Source: Loigolactobacillus iwatensis
GTDB taxonomy: Bacteria > Bacillota > Bacilli > Lactobacillales > Lactobacillaceae
DNA: 64,000 nucleotides
Assembly: GCF_003950295.1 (NCBI RefSeq)
Contig: NZ_RHNP01000010.1
Coordinates: 1 to 64,000 of the forward strand
Direction: 5' to 3'
Shown here one piece after another: positions 53,317 to 62,220 of the stretch. The notes beneath the pieces are model-generated. The model was given only the letters and a program-made list of their open reading frames with translations, was not told the origin of the DNA and ran no database searches. The position numbers and the translations under genes were made by a program. The number at the start of each line of letters is the position of its first letter. Position 1 is the stretch's first letter.

Positions 53317-54807
53317 TTATTTCAGATAATCCGCCGCTTGGTCACCTGCTTGCCGGCCAAACACGATGATATCTGCAACTGAGTTACCACCAATTCGATT
53401 ATTGCCGTGCAAACCACCAGCAACCTCACCAGCAGCGTACAGACCAGGAATCGCCTTGCCAGACTTCTTGAGCACTTGCGTCTTGGTGTTAATCTTCACG
53501 CCACCCATTGTGTAGTGAATACCAGGCGCAACTGGAATCGCGTAGTAAGGTCCCTGATTCAACTGATGATCCATACCAGTTGTTCGCTGGAACTGCGTAT
53601 CTTTCTTATTAGCAACAGCCTGATTCCAAGTTGTCACTGTTTTTTGTAATTCAGCGGCTGGGACGTTGATTTCCTTAGCCAATTCTTCAACCGTATCGGC
53701 CTTCTTAGTGAAGCCCTTCTTTTCGTACTCATCAATTGCTGAAGAACGTTGCTTTACGCCAGCGTCAAACAGCACGTACGCCATCTTCCCGGATTGCTTG
53801 TTGATTGCGGCCGAAACCTTGTCCCGGGTTGACATATCATTTGTGAAACGATCACCTTGTTTATTAACCAAGATGCCACCTTCACCACGAGTTGCCTCAC
53901 CAATTAAATACGGTGGCTTTTGGTAAACCGTTGGGTGAATTTGAATTTTATTCATATCAACCGTGTAGCCGCCTAATTTTCTGATCATTTTAATCCCATC
54001 ACCAGTACTACCAGCTTGATTAGTCGTCACGTATTTCGCTAGATCAGGTCGATATTGTTTGATCATTTTTTTAGAAGCACCAAAACCACCAGTTGTAACA
54101 ATCACGGCCTTGGAACTGATTGTTTTCGTCTTATCTTGATTCATAACAACCTTGACACCGGAAACTTTGTTATTCTTTTCATTAATTTTAGTCACGTCGG
54201 CATTCACGAATACTGGAATTTTCTTTTCCTTAACGTTTCGCAGTAAACCATTGACCAAATACTGCCCGACTGCTGAACCATCATGTGGCCGATGTGTTCG
54301 TTTAACACTCATCCCACCAGAAATAGTTAGTTTATCAAGCTTCATGCCCATACTATCTAACCAATCAATGGCAGACGATGAGTGATTTACCATATAATGC
54401 AAGAGCGCCTTATTATTCGTATATTGGCCGCCCTTAAGCGTTTCTTCGTAAAATTGTTTATTGCTATCCTTGACGCCATTTGCCTTTTCAACTTTGGTCT
54501 CTGAAGCATTCATTCCCGATGAAGCTTTCAGCGTATTCCCACCAGCAACCGGCATTTTCTCCAAAATAACCGGGTTCAAACCCTTCTGCTTGGCGGACAA
54601 AGCGGCCGCCATCCCAGCACCACCGGCACCAACAATAACAACATCGTACTTACCCTTCAAATCCTTGTCTGGCGTGTACTTTGCCTTCGACGCCGATGTC
54701 GTTACATCCGTCTTACTGGCAGCACTAACCCCACTGACCAGCCCCAATGAACTAGAAACGAGTAACAACGCAGATGCAAAAACAGTAAATAGCTTCCCTT
54801 GCTTCAC
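53317..54807 (-). CDS. Secreted fumarate-reductase-like flavoprotein (flavocytochrome c family)
   Basis: A 496-aa FAD protein with a Sec signal peptide (LFTVFASALLLVSSSLGLVSGVSA, cleavage expected after ASA-type residues near 30). It has the FAD motif VVIVGAGGAGMAAALSAKQKG (about 56-76), GGNTLKASSGMNAS, THRPHDGSAVGQ, and the catalytic Arg region GEATRGEGGILVNKQGDRFTND, closing with GLYAAGEVAGGLHGNNRIGGNSVADIIVFG. It lacks heme and FMN-binding domains. The likely role is reduction of fumarate or a similar enoate outside the membrane. GTG 54807 follows GAGGAGGG. No partner electron carrier is adjacent. Confidence 0.88.
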   Translation of the reverse strand: MKQGKLFTVFASALLLVSSSLGLVSGVSAASKTDVTTSASKAKYTPDKDLKGKYDVVIVGAGGAGMAAALSAKQKGLNPVILEKMPVAGGNTLKASSGMNASETKVEKANGVKDSNKQFYEETLKGGQYTNNKALLHYMVNHSSSAIDWLDSMGMKLDKLTISGGMSVKRTHRPHDGSAVGQYLVNGLLRNVKEKKIPVFVNADVTKINEKNNKVSGVKVVMNQDKTKTISSKAVIVTTGGFGASKKMIKQYRPDLAKYVTTNQAGSTGDGIKMIRKLGGYTVDMNKIQIHPTVYQKPPYLIGEATRGEGGILVNKQGDRFTNDMSTRDKVSAAINKQSGKMAYVLFDAGVKQRSSAIDEYEKKGFTKKADTVEELAKEINVPAAELQKTVTTWNQAVANKKDTQFQRTTGMDHQLNQGPYYAIPVAPGIHYTMGGVKINTKTQVLKKSGKAIPGLYAAGEVAGGLHGNNRIGGNSVADIIVFGRQAGDQAADYLK

Positions 54808-55311
54808 AACATAGCCCTCCTCTTTTTATCCTACATTAGATATTGTATTATATTGTGAAGAAATTGGCAATGTTGGTTGTTATTTTGCTATAATTTTTTA
54901 ATGAATTAAAAATGAATTAAATAGGAGATGAACAAAATTTCCGTATACTAGAACTATTTCTTGATAATTCTGGTGTACTCGTACTTGAATTCTGATTTAC
55001 GGGCTTTGTTTGATAAATAACTAACCTTATACTTAACAATTTAACTTATTCCAATTTCAAAATATATATTCATATTCTACAAAAAAATAACCCCGGCTGG
55101 ATAAATTCCACCGAGGTTAGTTCTTAGAAATACGCTAACTACAAGCTTATTCATAACTCATTTTACTAATATCAACTAGTTTAAGCCGACCCATAAAATC
55201 AAACAAGTTATAGGCCTTTATTAGCAATTTATTGACCAGATATCAATCCATCACACCAACCAAGCCACTTTGCTTGTCTTCCTACTTTAGAATATATTCA
55301 ATCAACCAAAA
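54808..55311. other. Intergenic region: possible regulator remnant and a terminator
   Basis: A stem with a T-run on the minus strand (55089-55120; AACC-CGG-TGGA pairing with TCCA-CCG-GGTT) probably ends the minus-strand mazG-like unit. Near 54930-55000, the out-of-frame translation RILELFLDNSGVLVLEF, preceded by AGGAG and ATG, resembles the first residues of a LysR protein, perhaps a scar. Nothing else is recognised. Confidence 0.35.
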
Positions 55312-55632
55312 TTAATCATCAATCTTCCAATGTCGCTTCTGATTAAAATCAACTTTCTTCTGCACAATTTCCAGTGGATCCACCCCTAGTTTCTCACACA
55401 TGTAAAAACTATAAATTAATGTATCGGCCAACTCTTCTTTTAAATGATCGACCTCGGCGTCATCCAACTGCTGGCCTTCTGGTTTCCACTGAAAAATTTC
55501 TAATACTTCACTAGCCTCCAGATTCAGAGACTCGGCTAGATTCTTTAAATTGTGATATTTTTGCCAATTACGGTCATCACGAAATTTAATTAATTCCGCA
55601 ATAACTTGCTGGTAATCTACTTTATTATTCAT
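55312..55632 (-). CDS. MazG-like nucleotide pyrophosphohydrolase
   Basis: An all-alpha NTP pyrophosphatase of 106 aa. The EXXE...EXXD metal-binding pattern is in LEASEVLEIFQWKPEG and KEELADTLIYSFYMCEKLG. These enzymes clean (d)NTP pools or degrade specific nucleotides, in some cases in phage defence. It starts 18 nt after the GIY-YIG/DUF2075 gene with AGGAG, so they form an operon. Confidence 0.88.
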   Translation of the reverse strand: MNNKVDYQQVIAELIKFRDDRNWQKYHNLKNLAESLNLEASEVLEIFQWKPEGQQLDDAEVDHLKEELADTLIYSFYMCEKLGVDPLEIVQKKVDFNQKRHWKIDD

Positions 55633-55650
55633 TATTTACTCCTGACCTTG

Positions 55651-57450
55651 TTATTTAATTAAATGATCTTTATCGGCGGCGTTAAGTAATGCTTGTTGTA
55701 ATTCTGGATCAACGGCATAAATAAACAGACCATGAACACCTCTTGTCAAGAGAACATTCAGTTCATTTTGTAACAGATCTTCTGCGATAACTATTTTCTT
55801 ACCATCATCAGTTGTTCGTTTTTGCGTGGCTTTCTTATTTTGACTGGCATCAGGATCAAAAATAACCTTTCCCTGACGAAATTTAACTGACGGACCAATT
55901 ATTACACCTGCATAATTTAAATCAAATCCCTGGATTGTGTAAGTTGAGCCAGCCTCTTGAATAGTCTGTGGTTGTTCAGCCCAAGACAATCCTCTATTTT
56001 TCCGCTTTTCTGTCCTAGTTTGGGGAATTTCTAAATTCCAAGGCAAAGATAAATCCCCGGCCTTAACACGCCAATAATCACCATTCTCAGGTCCTTTTTG
56101 ATTATATTTCCAATCAAAAGTTGCTAACATTCGTGAAATACCGACTCTATCAACTTCGTCCTCACGTGAATGTGACTTGATTGCATCATAGAGACTTTCA
56201 GGATCTTCTGCAATTTTAAGTTGATAACCCTTGCCATGCTTTGCTGCACTATCTAGTGGAATTTTAGAAATAGTCCTATCAAACACAAGCTTCCTTATCC
56301 AATCAATTGTTGGTTGACCAGCAACAATTCGCTTTTGGTCTTTTAAATGAATTAAATTACCTCGATCACGTGCCTTAACTTCAAGTTGTAATAGTTCCTT
56401 TTCATCCCAATACTCTTCAGTTGTCAAAATTTGATGTCTATCAAAAACAATCACAACTACCTTTGCTAGTTTCAGTAAATCTTTGAGTTGATTTTTGCCT
56501 CGATAAGACATTTTGCCTTGTGTCCACAATAAATGAGCCTCATCAACTAAAACAATATCCACTAATGGCTTTCCCGTATGTTCATTAATAAAATGAGTTG
56601 GTTTGCTTACAATGTCTTTCGCCAAGCGTATTAGGCCAAGTTTTTTAGCAATCTGTTTATAAACAGTCAGTTGCTGTTCATGATTAACCAGAAGATAACT
56701 GCGCGGATTAACGTGTTCAGTTGCTTCTTTATTATCCTGTTGATCTAAAAGACTTGAATTAAGCTCATAAAATAGATTGCTCAGTAAAACTGTCTTCCCT
56801 GATCCGGCTTCACCCTCGACAAAAATTAATTGACCAGCCTGGGATTGTTTCAGTGCATGTTCAATCTTACCGGCAATGTTTCTCTTTGCAATGACTTGTT
56901 CTTCCGTCAACTTATGAAACGGGGAAGCTTTAAACAAGGCCGAATCACGAATAATACTCTCTAAGGGAAATAACTTTTGATCGAATTTATGTAGGCCACG
57001 CCAAATTTTTGAAAAAATAGGTTGCATTTCATCGGACGTGTAATAAAGATTTTGCGCATTAGTTCGGCGGTTATTTAATTGTTTAATATTATCGACACTT
57101 AACAGATACATCATTAATTGATTTTCAATATCCAGCGTTAGTGACTTGTTGAAGTGATCATGGCCAATAACAAATAAACGGGCATTTTTTGCATTAGAAA
57201 GATCATCCCAGTCTAACCGCTTAGCAGGATCCTCATAAAGATGTTGATTAGTTCGGCGATTAATATTAGTCGTTTCCCCAACATAAACTGTATATTGTTC
57301 CTGTCTATCCTTATCCCGAATAATGTAAACAGTTGGGTAATCAATCAATAATTTTTTATCAATCTTTTTATCACCAATCGCATCATCTAGCTCGTTGGTG
57401 AAATTTTCACTGTAAGTAACTTCTTTTATGATCGGACCTTTTATTGCCAT
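55651..57450 (-). CDS. GIY-YIG nuclease fused to DUF2075 helicase-like ATPase
   Basis: The N-terminal GIY-YIG domain (about residues 35-130) reads YPTVYIIRDKDRQEQYTVYVGETTNINRRTNQH. After a linker, the DUF2075 (SF1 helicase-like) domain has Walker A FVEGEAGSGKTVLL (about 209), Walker B DIVLVDEAHLLW (about 300), VIVFDRHQIL, and the C-terminal LNVLLTRGVHGLFIYA. A protein of 599 aa that could cut and unwind nucleic acid. Operonic with a MazG-like enzyme. Role unknown; a defence or DNA-repair role is inference. Confidence 0.85.
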   Translation of the reverse strand: MAIKGPIIKEVTYSENFTNELDDAIGDKKIDKKLLIDYPTVYIIRDKDRQEQYTVYVGETTNINRRTNQHLYEDPAKRLDWDDLSNAKNARLFVIGHDHFNKSLTLDIENQLMMYLLSVDNIKQLNNRRTNAQNLYYTSDEMQPIFSKIWRGLHKFDQKLFPLESIIRDSALFKASPFHKLTEEQVIAKRNIAGKIEHALKQSQAGQLIFVEGEAGSGKTVLLSNLFYELNSSLLDQQDNKEATEHVNPRSYLLVNHEQQLTVYKQIAKKLGLIRLAKDIVSKPTHFINEHTGKPLVDIVLVDEAHLLWTQGKMSYRGKNQLKDLLKLAKVVVIVFDRHQILTTEEYWDEKELLQLEVKARDRGNLIHLKDQKRIVAGQPTIDWIRKLVFDRTISKIPLDSAAKHGKGYQLKIAEDPESLYDAIKSHSREDEVDRVGISRMLATFDWKYNQKGPENGDYWRVKAGDLSLPWNLEIPQTRTEKRKNRGLSWAEQPQTIQEAGSTYTIQGFDLNYAGVIIGPSVKFRQGKVIFDPDASQNKKATQKRTTDDGKKIVIAEDLLQNELNVLLTRGVHGLFIYAVDPELQQALLNAADKDHLIK

Positions 57451-57542
57451 TTTGTGTTCCTCGCAATACTCAATTCTTTTTTGTTTACTCTATTATTGTA
57501 TTCCAAATTTCCGGATATAAGAACGACTAATTTAATGTTTAG

Positions 57543-57665
57543 GTGATTCCAGAGCACTTACCACATAGTTTTTTTGATTGTGGAACCAATGAAGTTCACA
57601 ACCGCAGGATTCGTCGTTATTTACCTAAAGGTCAATCTTTGAATACCGTTAGTCCTAAAATACAT
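57543..57665 (+). pseudogene. Remnant of an IS30-family transposase C-terminus
   Basis: The translated piece SFFDCGTNEVHNRRIRRYLPKGQSLNTVSPK matches the conserved C-terminal IS30 pattern (GTNE-x-HN-x2-IR-x-FLPKG). There is no upstream catalytic part, no IS ends were seen, and the frame later runs into the convergent gene. An insertion scar. Confidence 0.6.
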
Positions 57666-57692
57666 TTCGATAAGCCAAATTCATTCCGATCA

Positions 57693-58025
57693 TTATCCAG
57701 TCGCGCTCCCATGTCCATGCACTCGATCCACCAAAACAGTAGATTCAGGCCTAACTGGCCGCCTAGTATCACGAAATTCAATCCGTAAATTAGAATGTGC
57801 CTTCAAATCACGTAACATAACCGTGTAAGTATCCTTATCGGCCATTTCAACTCGCGCCAACTCATGGGAATCAGTTAAGGGTTGTTTAATATGCTTGTTA
57901 TAAAGATAAAAGGTATGAACTTTATCGTAATAGTCAGCGACAATCACCAACCAATATTCATGATTAAATAGCTTAGTGAATTTCGCATCGTAGCGTTCTA
58001 GTAATTCTTGTGATGCCTTTATCAT
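57693..58025 (-). CDS. Conserved hypothetical protein downstream of umuC
   Basis: A 110-aa protein I do not recognise. It is soluble with an alpha-beta pattern (NHEYWLVIVADYYDKVHTFYLYNKHIKQPL, VMLRDLKAHSNLRIEF) and a flexible Arg/Pro tail. Its ATG overlaps the umuC stop by 4 nt (ATGA) with GGAGGT upstream, so it is translated with the polymerase. That coupling suggests an accessory role in SOS mutagenesis, but function is unknown. Confidence 0.75.
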   Translation of the reverse strand: MIKASQELLERYDAKFTKLFNHEYWLVIVADYYDKVHTFYLYNKHIKQPLTDSHELARVEMADKDTYTVMLRDLKAHSNLRIEFRDTRRPVRPESTVLVDRVHGHGSATG

Positions 58026-59314
58026 GCCTTATGACCTCCAACTAAGTCTGTTCTAGCCAGCGCAGTTGCCCCCTCTGAAAGTGAGCTTGCGCGCATCAAT
58101 GCCTTGAAACCATATCTATTTCTGATCTTATCGATGACTGTGTCTAGTTTCATGCGTTGAAGTTGCATATCTGGGTCCTCAAATAAATCGAGTTGCATTG
58201 CCTGCGGAATGGAGAGTTTGCTTGCTCTGACTCCTAGCGAACGTAGCATTTGCTTATTCCAACTTTTTTCAAATAGGTATTTAACGGCGTTTTGGAGCCC
58301 CCGGGATGAGTTGGTTGGTTGAATATGCATTTGTGTTGAATAATGTCCCCGGCCTTTCGCATCAGGTTCGCCAAAACCAATTTCTATCTGAACAATCTCA
58401 CACTCCACGTTATCTTTTCGCAAACGGGTAGAAACTTGGTCGGCGATTTCTCGTAGGACAAGTTCGATTTCGTGTGGGTCGGTATAATCTTTCATTAACA
58501 CTTGCGAATTACCGTAACCCTTAGACTTACTTCGTGGCAAATACCGTCGTTCTAACAGGCTATAATCAATTCCCCAGGCATGATAATACAATTGCTCGCC
58601 CATCACACCAAGGCGGCGTTTTAGCATATTAAGGTCGGCGTGAGCCAAATCATAAACTGAATAAATGCCAAAACTGCGTAATTTATTTGCATAGGAATTC
58701 CCAATTCCCCACATGTCAGTCAGATTAGGTATTTTCCAAATAGTCTCCGGAACATTTGCGTACGTCCACCTTGCTATCCATGGTGCTTGGCGTTTGGCGG
58801 CATTATCTAGGGCTAGTTTGGCCAGCAAAGGATTTTCGCCCATGCCCACGGTGGTCACAATGCCGGTTTCAGCCTTGACCTTCTTCTGGATAGCTTGGGC
58901 AATTTTAAAATTACTGCCAAATATTTTATGCGAGGCTCCTACATCGATGAAGCTTTCATCAATCGAATAGGGAAACCAATGTGCATCATCGGTGAATTGA
59001 CGATAAATCAGGTTGATTTCGTAATTTTTTTGAATGTATCTTGCCATGTGCGGTTCGACTAAATTAATATCCATCGCTGGTTTTAATTCAAACTTTCTAG
59101 TTCCTAACTTAACCCCATACTCTTGCTTGGTGTAAGGACTGGCGGCTAGAATTAAACCACCTGAGGATTCTTCACGACTTAAGACAGCAATATTTGCCGA
59201 TAATGGGTCTTCACCCCTAGCAACGGCCTCACAACTAGCATAGAAACTTTTACAGTCAATACACATCACATCATGGCGCGGTAATTTTGTTGGATCACTT
59301 AATGGTGTGCTCAT
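58022..59314 (-). CDS. Y-family DNA polymerase (UmuC/UvrX-like)
   Basis: Translesion DNA polymerase. The palm carboxylates are in VMCIDCKSFYASCEAVARG (about 15-33) and YSIDESFIDVG (about 106); helix-hairpin-helix and little-finger regions follow (MWGIGNSYANKLRSFGIYSVYDLAH and beyond). ATG 59314, giving 430 aa, overlaps yolD by 20 nt and gives the normal N-terminus; a longer reading frame extends upstream to 59407 inside yolD but is not credible. It is preceded by yolD and a LexA box, so SOS-controlled. Confidence 0.92.
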   Translation of the reverse strand: MSTPLSDPTKLPRHDVMCIDCKSFYASCEAVARGEDPLSANIAVLSREESSGGLILAASPYTKQEYGVKLGTRKFELKPAMDINLVEPHMARYIQKNYEINLIYRQFTDDAHWFPYSIDESFIDVGASHKIFGSNFKIAQAIQKKVKAETGIVTTVGMGENPLLAKLALDNAAKRQAPWIARWTYANVPETIWKIPNLTDMWGIGNSYANKLRSFGIYSVYDLAHADLNMLKRRLGVMGEQLYYHAWGIDYSLLERRYLPRSKSKGYGNSQVLMKDYTDPHEIELVLREIADQVSTRLRKDNVECEIVQIEIGFGEPDAKGRGHYSTQMHIQPTNSSRGLQNAVKYLFEKSWNKQMLRSLGVRASKLSIPQAMQLDLFEDPDMQLQRMKLDTVIDKIRNRYGFKALMRASSLSEGATALARTDLVGGHKA

Positions 59315-59696
59315 AGCTGAACCACTTTTCATTTTGCGACGCCGTAATGTTGCGAATATCTTTAGGCAAAATCTGCCGGAGCGTGCCGTCATCTTCTTGA
59401 ATAACAACGCTATGATTGGCTTGACCGATGACGACGCCCTTTAAATCAGGTAATAATTGACCATTTCGCCAAATCCCAAGTTGGATCGAGATCGTCCGTT
59501 TCTTAGTCCATGATTGAGTCAATAGTGTATCGATTCTTTCACTGTCTTGAATTGGCCGTGGCAAGGCTGGCGCTTCAGAACGCTGCTCAGCTTCCATATA
59601 CATCGTGTGATCACTCATAAAAAAACCCATCCATTTCATCATGCCACGATCATCATATAACCACTTATCACGTGGGACATCATAACTAACACTCAT
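59295..59696 (-). CDS. YolD-like family protein
   Basis: A 133-aa protein with the YolD pattern: DRGMMKWMGFFMSDHTMYMEAEQ at residues about 16-38, and an SH3-like second half (VVIGQANHSVVIQEDDGTLRQILPKDIRNIT). YolD proteins regularly precede umuC/uvrX in Firmicutes and may assist the polymerase. Start ATG 59696 follows GGGAG. It lies just past a LexA box (59714-59725). Confidence 0.9.
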   Translation of the reverse strand: MSVSYDVPRDKWLYDDRGMMKWMGFFMSDHTMYMEAEQRSEAPALPRPIQDSERIDTLLTQSWTKKRTISIQLGIWRNGQLLPDLKGVVIGQANHSVVIQEDDGTLRQILPKDIRNITASQNEKWFSYEHTIK

Positions 59697-59713
59697 CGAA
59701 AGTCTCCCATCTA

Positions 59714-59725
59714 GAACATTTGTTC
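59714..59725. promoter_or_regulatory. LexA (DinR/SOS) box upstream of yolD-umuC
   Basis: GAACATTTGTTC is a perfect match to the Gram-positive GAAC-N4-GTTC SOS operator. It sits between the -10 and the yolD start, where bound LexA would block transcription. Confidence 0.85.
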
Positions 59726-59740
59726 GTATTCAATATCTCT

Positions 59741-59770
59741 ATAATACAAACATATATTCCCCTAAGTCAA
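59741..59770 (-). promoter_or_regulatory. Promoter of the yolD-umuC operon
   Basis: On the minus strand TTGACT (59765-59770), an 18-nt spacer and TATTAT (59741-59746) precede the LexA box. Confidence 0.6.
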
Positions 59771-60143
59771 GTCTCTCCGACTAAATTTTTTTAACGCGCA
59801 AATTGTAAAATTAATCAAACTGTTCCAGCGTGAAAAGCGGCCTGCTCTAGCAATTTTGGCATCAGCAAGTAATTCACTCAAAAGCAACCTGGCAACTTTA
59901 ATTGAACAAAAGTATTAGAGAATCATTGAGTATTTCATCCACATCTTAAAAAATTAAATTAAATCAAAAAAGTGACCTAACCATATTCTGTTGAATTGGC
60001 TGAGTCACTAATGTTTGGTATTTTTTAATTAAACTGAATTCCAATCGTCTTTTCAAAGTATCACTTTAAAAGTTTTGCTAATGCTAGTCCTAAATTATTT
60101 TACAAAGCAACCAATCAGTTACCAACTCCCCCAACCCCGTTAG
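59771..60143. other. Intergenic region between umuC cassette and nitroreductase
   Basis: A terminator of the nitroreductase gene lies at 59965-60010. The remainder is AT-rich. No gene, tRNA or repeat was recognised. Confidence 0.4.
59965..60010 (-). terminator. Terminator of the nitroreductase gene
   Basis: On the minus strand AGTGAC pairs with GTCACT, with inner CAGCC/GGTTAG pairing, and is followed by TTTTTTG. It lies about 135 nt past the stop. Confidence 0.6.
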
Positions 60144-60896
60144 CTATTCCAACAAGAAACCTTGCCGCTGTAGCACTGGTAATAGTTCGGCACGCTTGGC
60201 TGGCCGCAACATTAGTCGTTTCTGAACCTGATTAGTGAAGGTGTCCACCCGACGATTAGCATCACGCAAATCGTAGTACTCATGGACCTGGGCATCATAG
60301 TCAACTAAGTCTGGTTTTACCGGTGTCGGTAACTGATAAGTATTTTCAAAATGAACAAAGCGTTCCGGCAAGCGTGGTTTTAATTGTGGCTTTTGATCGG
60401 GCCAGCCAATAGCTAAACCTAACACTGGAAAGGTTAGTTGGGGCAACTGCAAAATATCAATAATTTGTTGGGCATCATTTAAAATACTGCCTAAAATAAC
60501 CGCACCTAAGCCAAGACTCTCGGCTGCAACAACTGTATTTTGGACGGCCAAACTGGCATCTGACCAGGCCGCTAAAAAGTGATCCGTATCACCTAAATGA
60601 TTGGCTGTCTTCCCCATTTCCGCGCCGATCTGCTGATTACGGTGTTGATCAGCGACAAAAATAAACAAATGGCCATTATCCGCCACATATTTCTGGTTAG
60701 AAACCGCCGCAATTTGCTTCTTTTTGGCCGGATCAGTCACACTGATTATGCTAAATGCCTGCTGAAAATTTGAAGTTGCTGTATGTTGTGCTACCGCAAC
60801 TAATTCGCTGATCAGTTCGGCGGTGACTGGTTGCTGTTTAAACGCCCGAATCGTTCGGTGATCTAGTTGCTGGGCAATCGTTGCTTCTTTTAACAT
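60144..60896 (-). CDS. NADPH-dependent nitroreductase/FMN oxidoreductase (NfsA/NfrA type)
   Basis: A 250-aa FMN enzyme. The N-terminal HRTIRAFKQQPVT and VAQHTATSNFQQAFSII motifs (FMN Arg and Ser) and VVAAESLGLGAVILGSILND plus FPVLGLAIGWP identify the NfsA/NfrA branch. It reduces nitroaromatics, flavin or quinones; physiological substrate unknown. It starts at ATG 60896 and is monocistronic. Confidence 0.9.
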   Translation of the reverse strand: MLKEATIAQQLDHRTIRAFKQQPVTAELISELVAVAQHTATSNFQQAFSIISVTDPAKKKQIAAVSNQKYVADNGHLFIFVADQHRNQQIGAEMGKTANHLGDTDHFLAAWSDASLAVQNTVVAAESLGLGAVILGSILNDAQQIIDILQLPQLTFPVLGLAIGWPDQKPQLKPRLPERFVHFENTYQLPTPVKPDLVDYDAQVHEYYDLRDANRRVDTFTNQVQKRLMLRPAKRAELLPVLQRQGFLLE

Positions 60897-61359
60897 GCTA
60901 GGACCTACTTTCTTAGAGAAGTTATAGCTTCATTATAGGATATAAAACGCAGTGCTGCCAGAGCCTTAACCAGGGAACAATGAATTTCACTGTCCAGGCA
61001 ATTTCGTAGCACCACTGATGCCAATAACCGACCAATAATCAAAATTGACACGCAAGTTTTGTCAGTTGCGGCACTCAATATTGCACTATTTTCTTTCTAA
61101 AGTTGGTACCGTGACCCATATTGCTACTGGTAGCGGTACTGAAAAGCGCTAGCGGTATTAATAGCGGTACTAATTATTGATAACGCTACACTTACCGGTA
61201 CCAAAATAAGGTAGGTTTAAATAAAAAAAGTTTGCTAACTATTCCCGTTATAACGGTCTTTTAGGCCGATCAGAAAAATAAATGTTATTTTAGTGACACT
61301 TTTTGGAGGCCTGAGGGTTTTATATCTATAGAACCTAATTAAGAAAGAAGTGTTAAATC
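60897..61359 (+). other. Upstream region of the orphan replication module
   Basis: It holds three short direct repeats (61131-61171), a GGTACC-containing site on each side (about 61105-61110 and 61196-61202), a perfect 12-bp palindrome CCGTTATAACGG (61245-61256), and an AT-rich stretch. It looks like an origin or operator region rather than an ordinary promoter. No ORF is supported. Confidence 0.5.
61131..61171 (+). repeat. Three iteron-like direct repeats TAGCGGTA(C/T)T
   Basis: Copies at 61131-61140, 61150-61159 and 61162-61171, followed by an inverted relative (AACGCTAC, about 61182-61189). They lie 190-230 nt upstream of the replisome organizer gene. Confidence 0.6.
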
Positions 61360-62220
61360 ATGTCTAGTTATTTTACTGTACCAATCAATCTTTATCAGCA
61401 ACCTGAGTTCCGTTTACTTGCACAAAATCAAGTCAATACTTATCACGCAAGTTTCCGGCTTTGGCATTTTTTACTAGCCGAAGCGGCCAATAATAATGAT
61501 CAAGGGCGAATTTCCGCCGCTGCAAGTCTGGCGTACACCGTTAAAGAGATCAAACAAATTAGCGGCATCACCAACAATCGCAGCGTTGACCAACTCTGCG
61601 GATTACTCATTAAAGTCGGTTTACTTTATGAAAATGAAAAGCGAGCCTTGTACATTGCCAATTGGAACCAATTTTGTCCCGAAGCACAACCAGTTCATGA
61701 AATAGACCCAATTAAAACTGAAACGGTTAAACCAGCACAAGTAACGTCAGCAACCAAAAATAAAAAAACACTCAATCTCAAGCACCCAGCCACGCCCACT
61801 GAACAAAAGCAGGCCCAACAGATCATTACTGAATTAGCACAAATTAGCGGCAAACATTTTCCTGAAGCCGAACGCCACGAGGAGTACGTTGTTTCCTGGC
61901 TGCAACGAGGTTACCTACCAGAACAATTCAAGCAAGTCAGTTTGGCCAAGTCGGCCGAATGGGGTAATCAAATTGAAATGCGCAAATTTGTCCGACCACG
62001 CACGCTGTTTGGCCCTAAATTTATCAATTACGTCAACGATATTGTACCGGAGCGGCCCGTAACAGTGGTGCACCACGTGGAACCAATGCCGCGGGCCGAA
62101 AGACTTCAAGGTCTATACCTAGACTGCGATCGTGACTTAAATGAAACTTTTCGGCGCGCCAAAATTGAAGGCATGCTAATCACTAAGGAAGAATTAGAGG
62201 TGGAAATCGATGGAATTTGA
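61360..62220 (+). CDS. Phage-type replisome organizer / DnaD-like replication protein
   Basis: The N-terminal part (about 1-110) resembles a winged-helix replisome organizer; a linker (about 115-145) leads to the phage C-terminal domain with RKFVRPRTLFGPKFINYVND (about 206-225), the motif seen in phage replication proteins. It would bind an origin and load a helicase. It overlaps the following DnaB-like gene by 11 nt. There is no integrase or structural phage gene near, so this is an orphan module. Confidence 0.75.
   Translation: MSSYFTVPINLYQQPEFRLLAQNQVNTYHASFRLWHFLLAEAANNNDQGRISAAASLAYTVKEIKQISGITNNRSVDQLCGLLIKVGLLYENEKRALYIANWNQFCPEAQPVHEIDPIKTETVKPAQVTSATKNKKTLNLKHPATPTEQKQAQQIITELAQISGKHFPEAERHEEYVVSWLQRGYLPEQFKQVSLAKSAEWGNQIEMRKFVRPRTLFGPKFINYVNDIVPERPVTVVHHVEPMPRAERLQGLYLDCDRDLNETFRRAKIEGMLITKEELEVEIDGI

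Noticed and set aside
57666-57788. Extension of the IS30-like frame into the convergent gene
   Set aside because: Past about 57665 it no longer resembles a transposase and is antisense to the real gene at 57693-58025.
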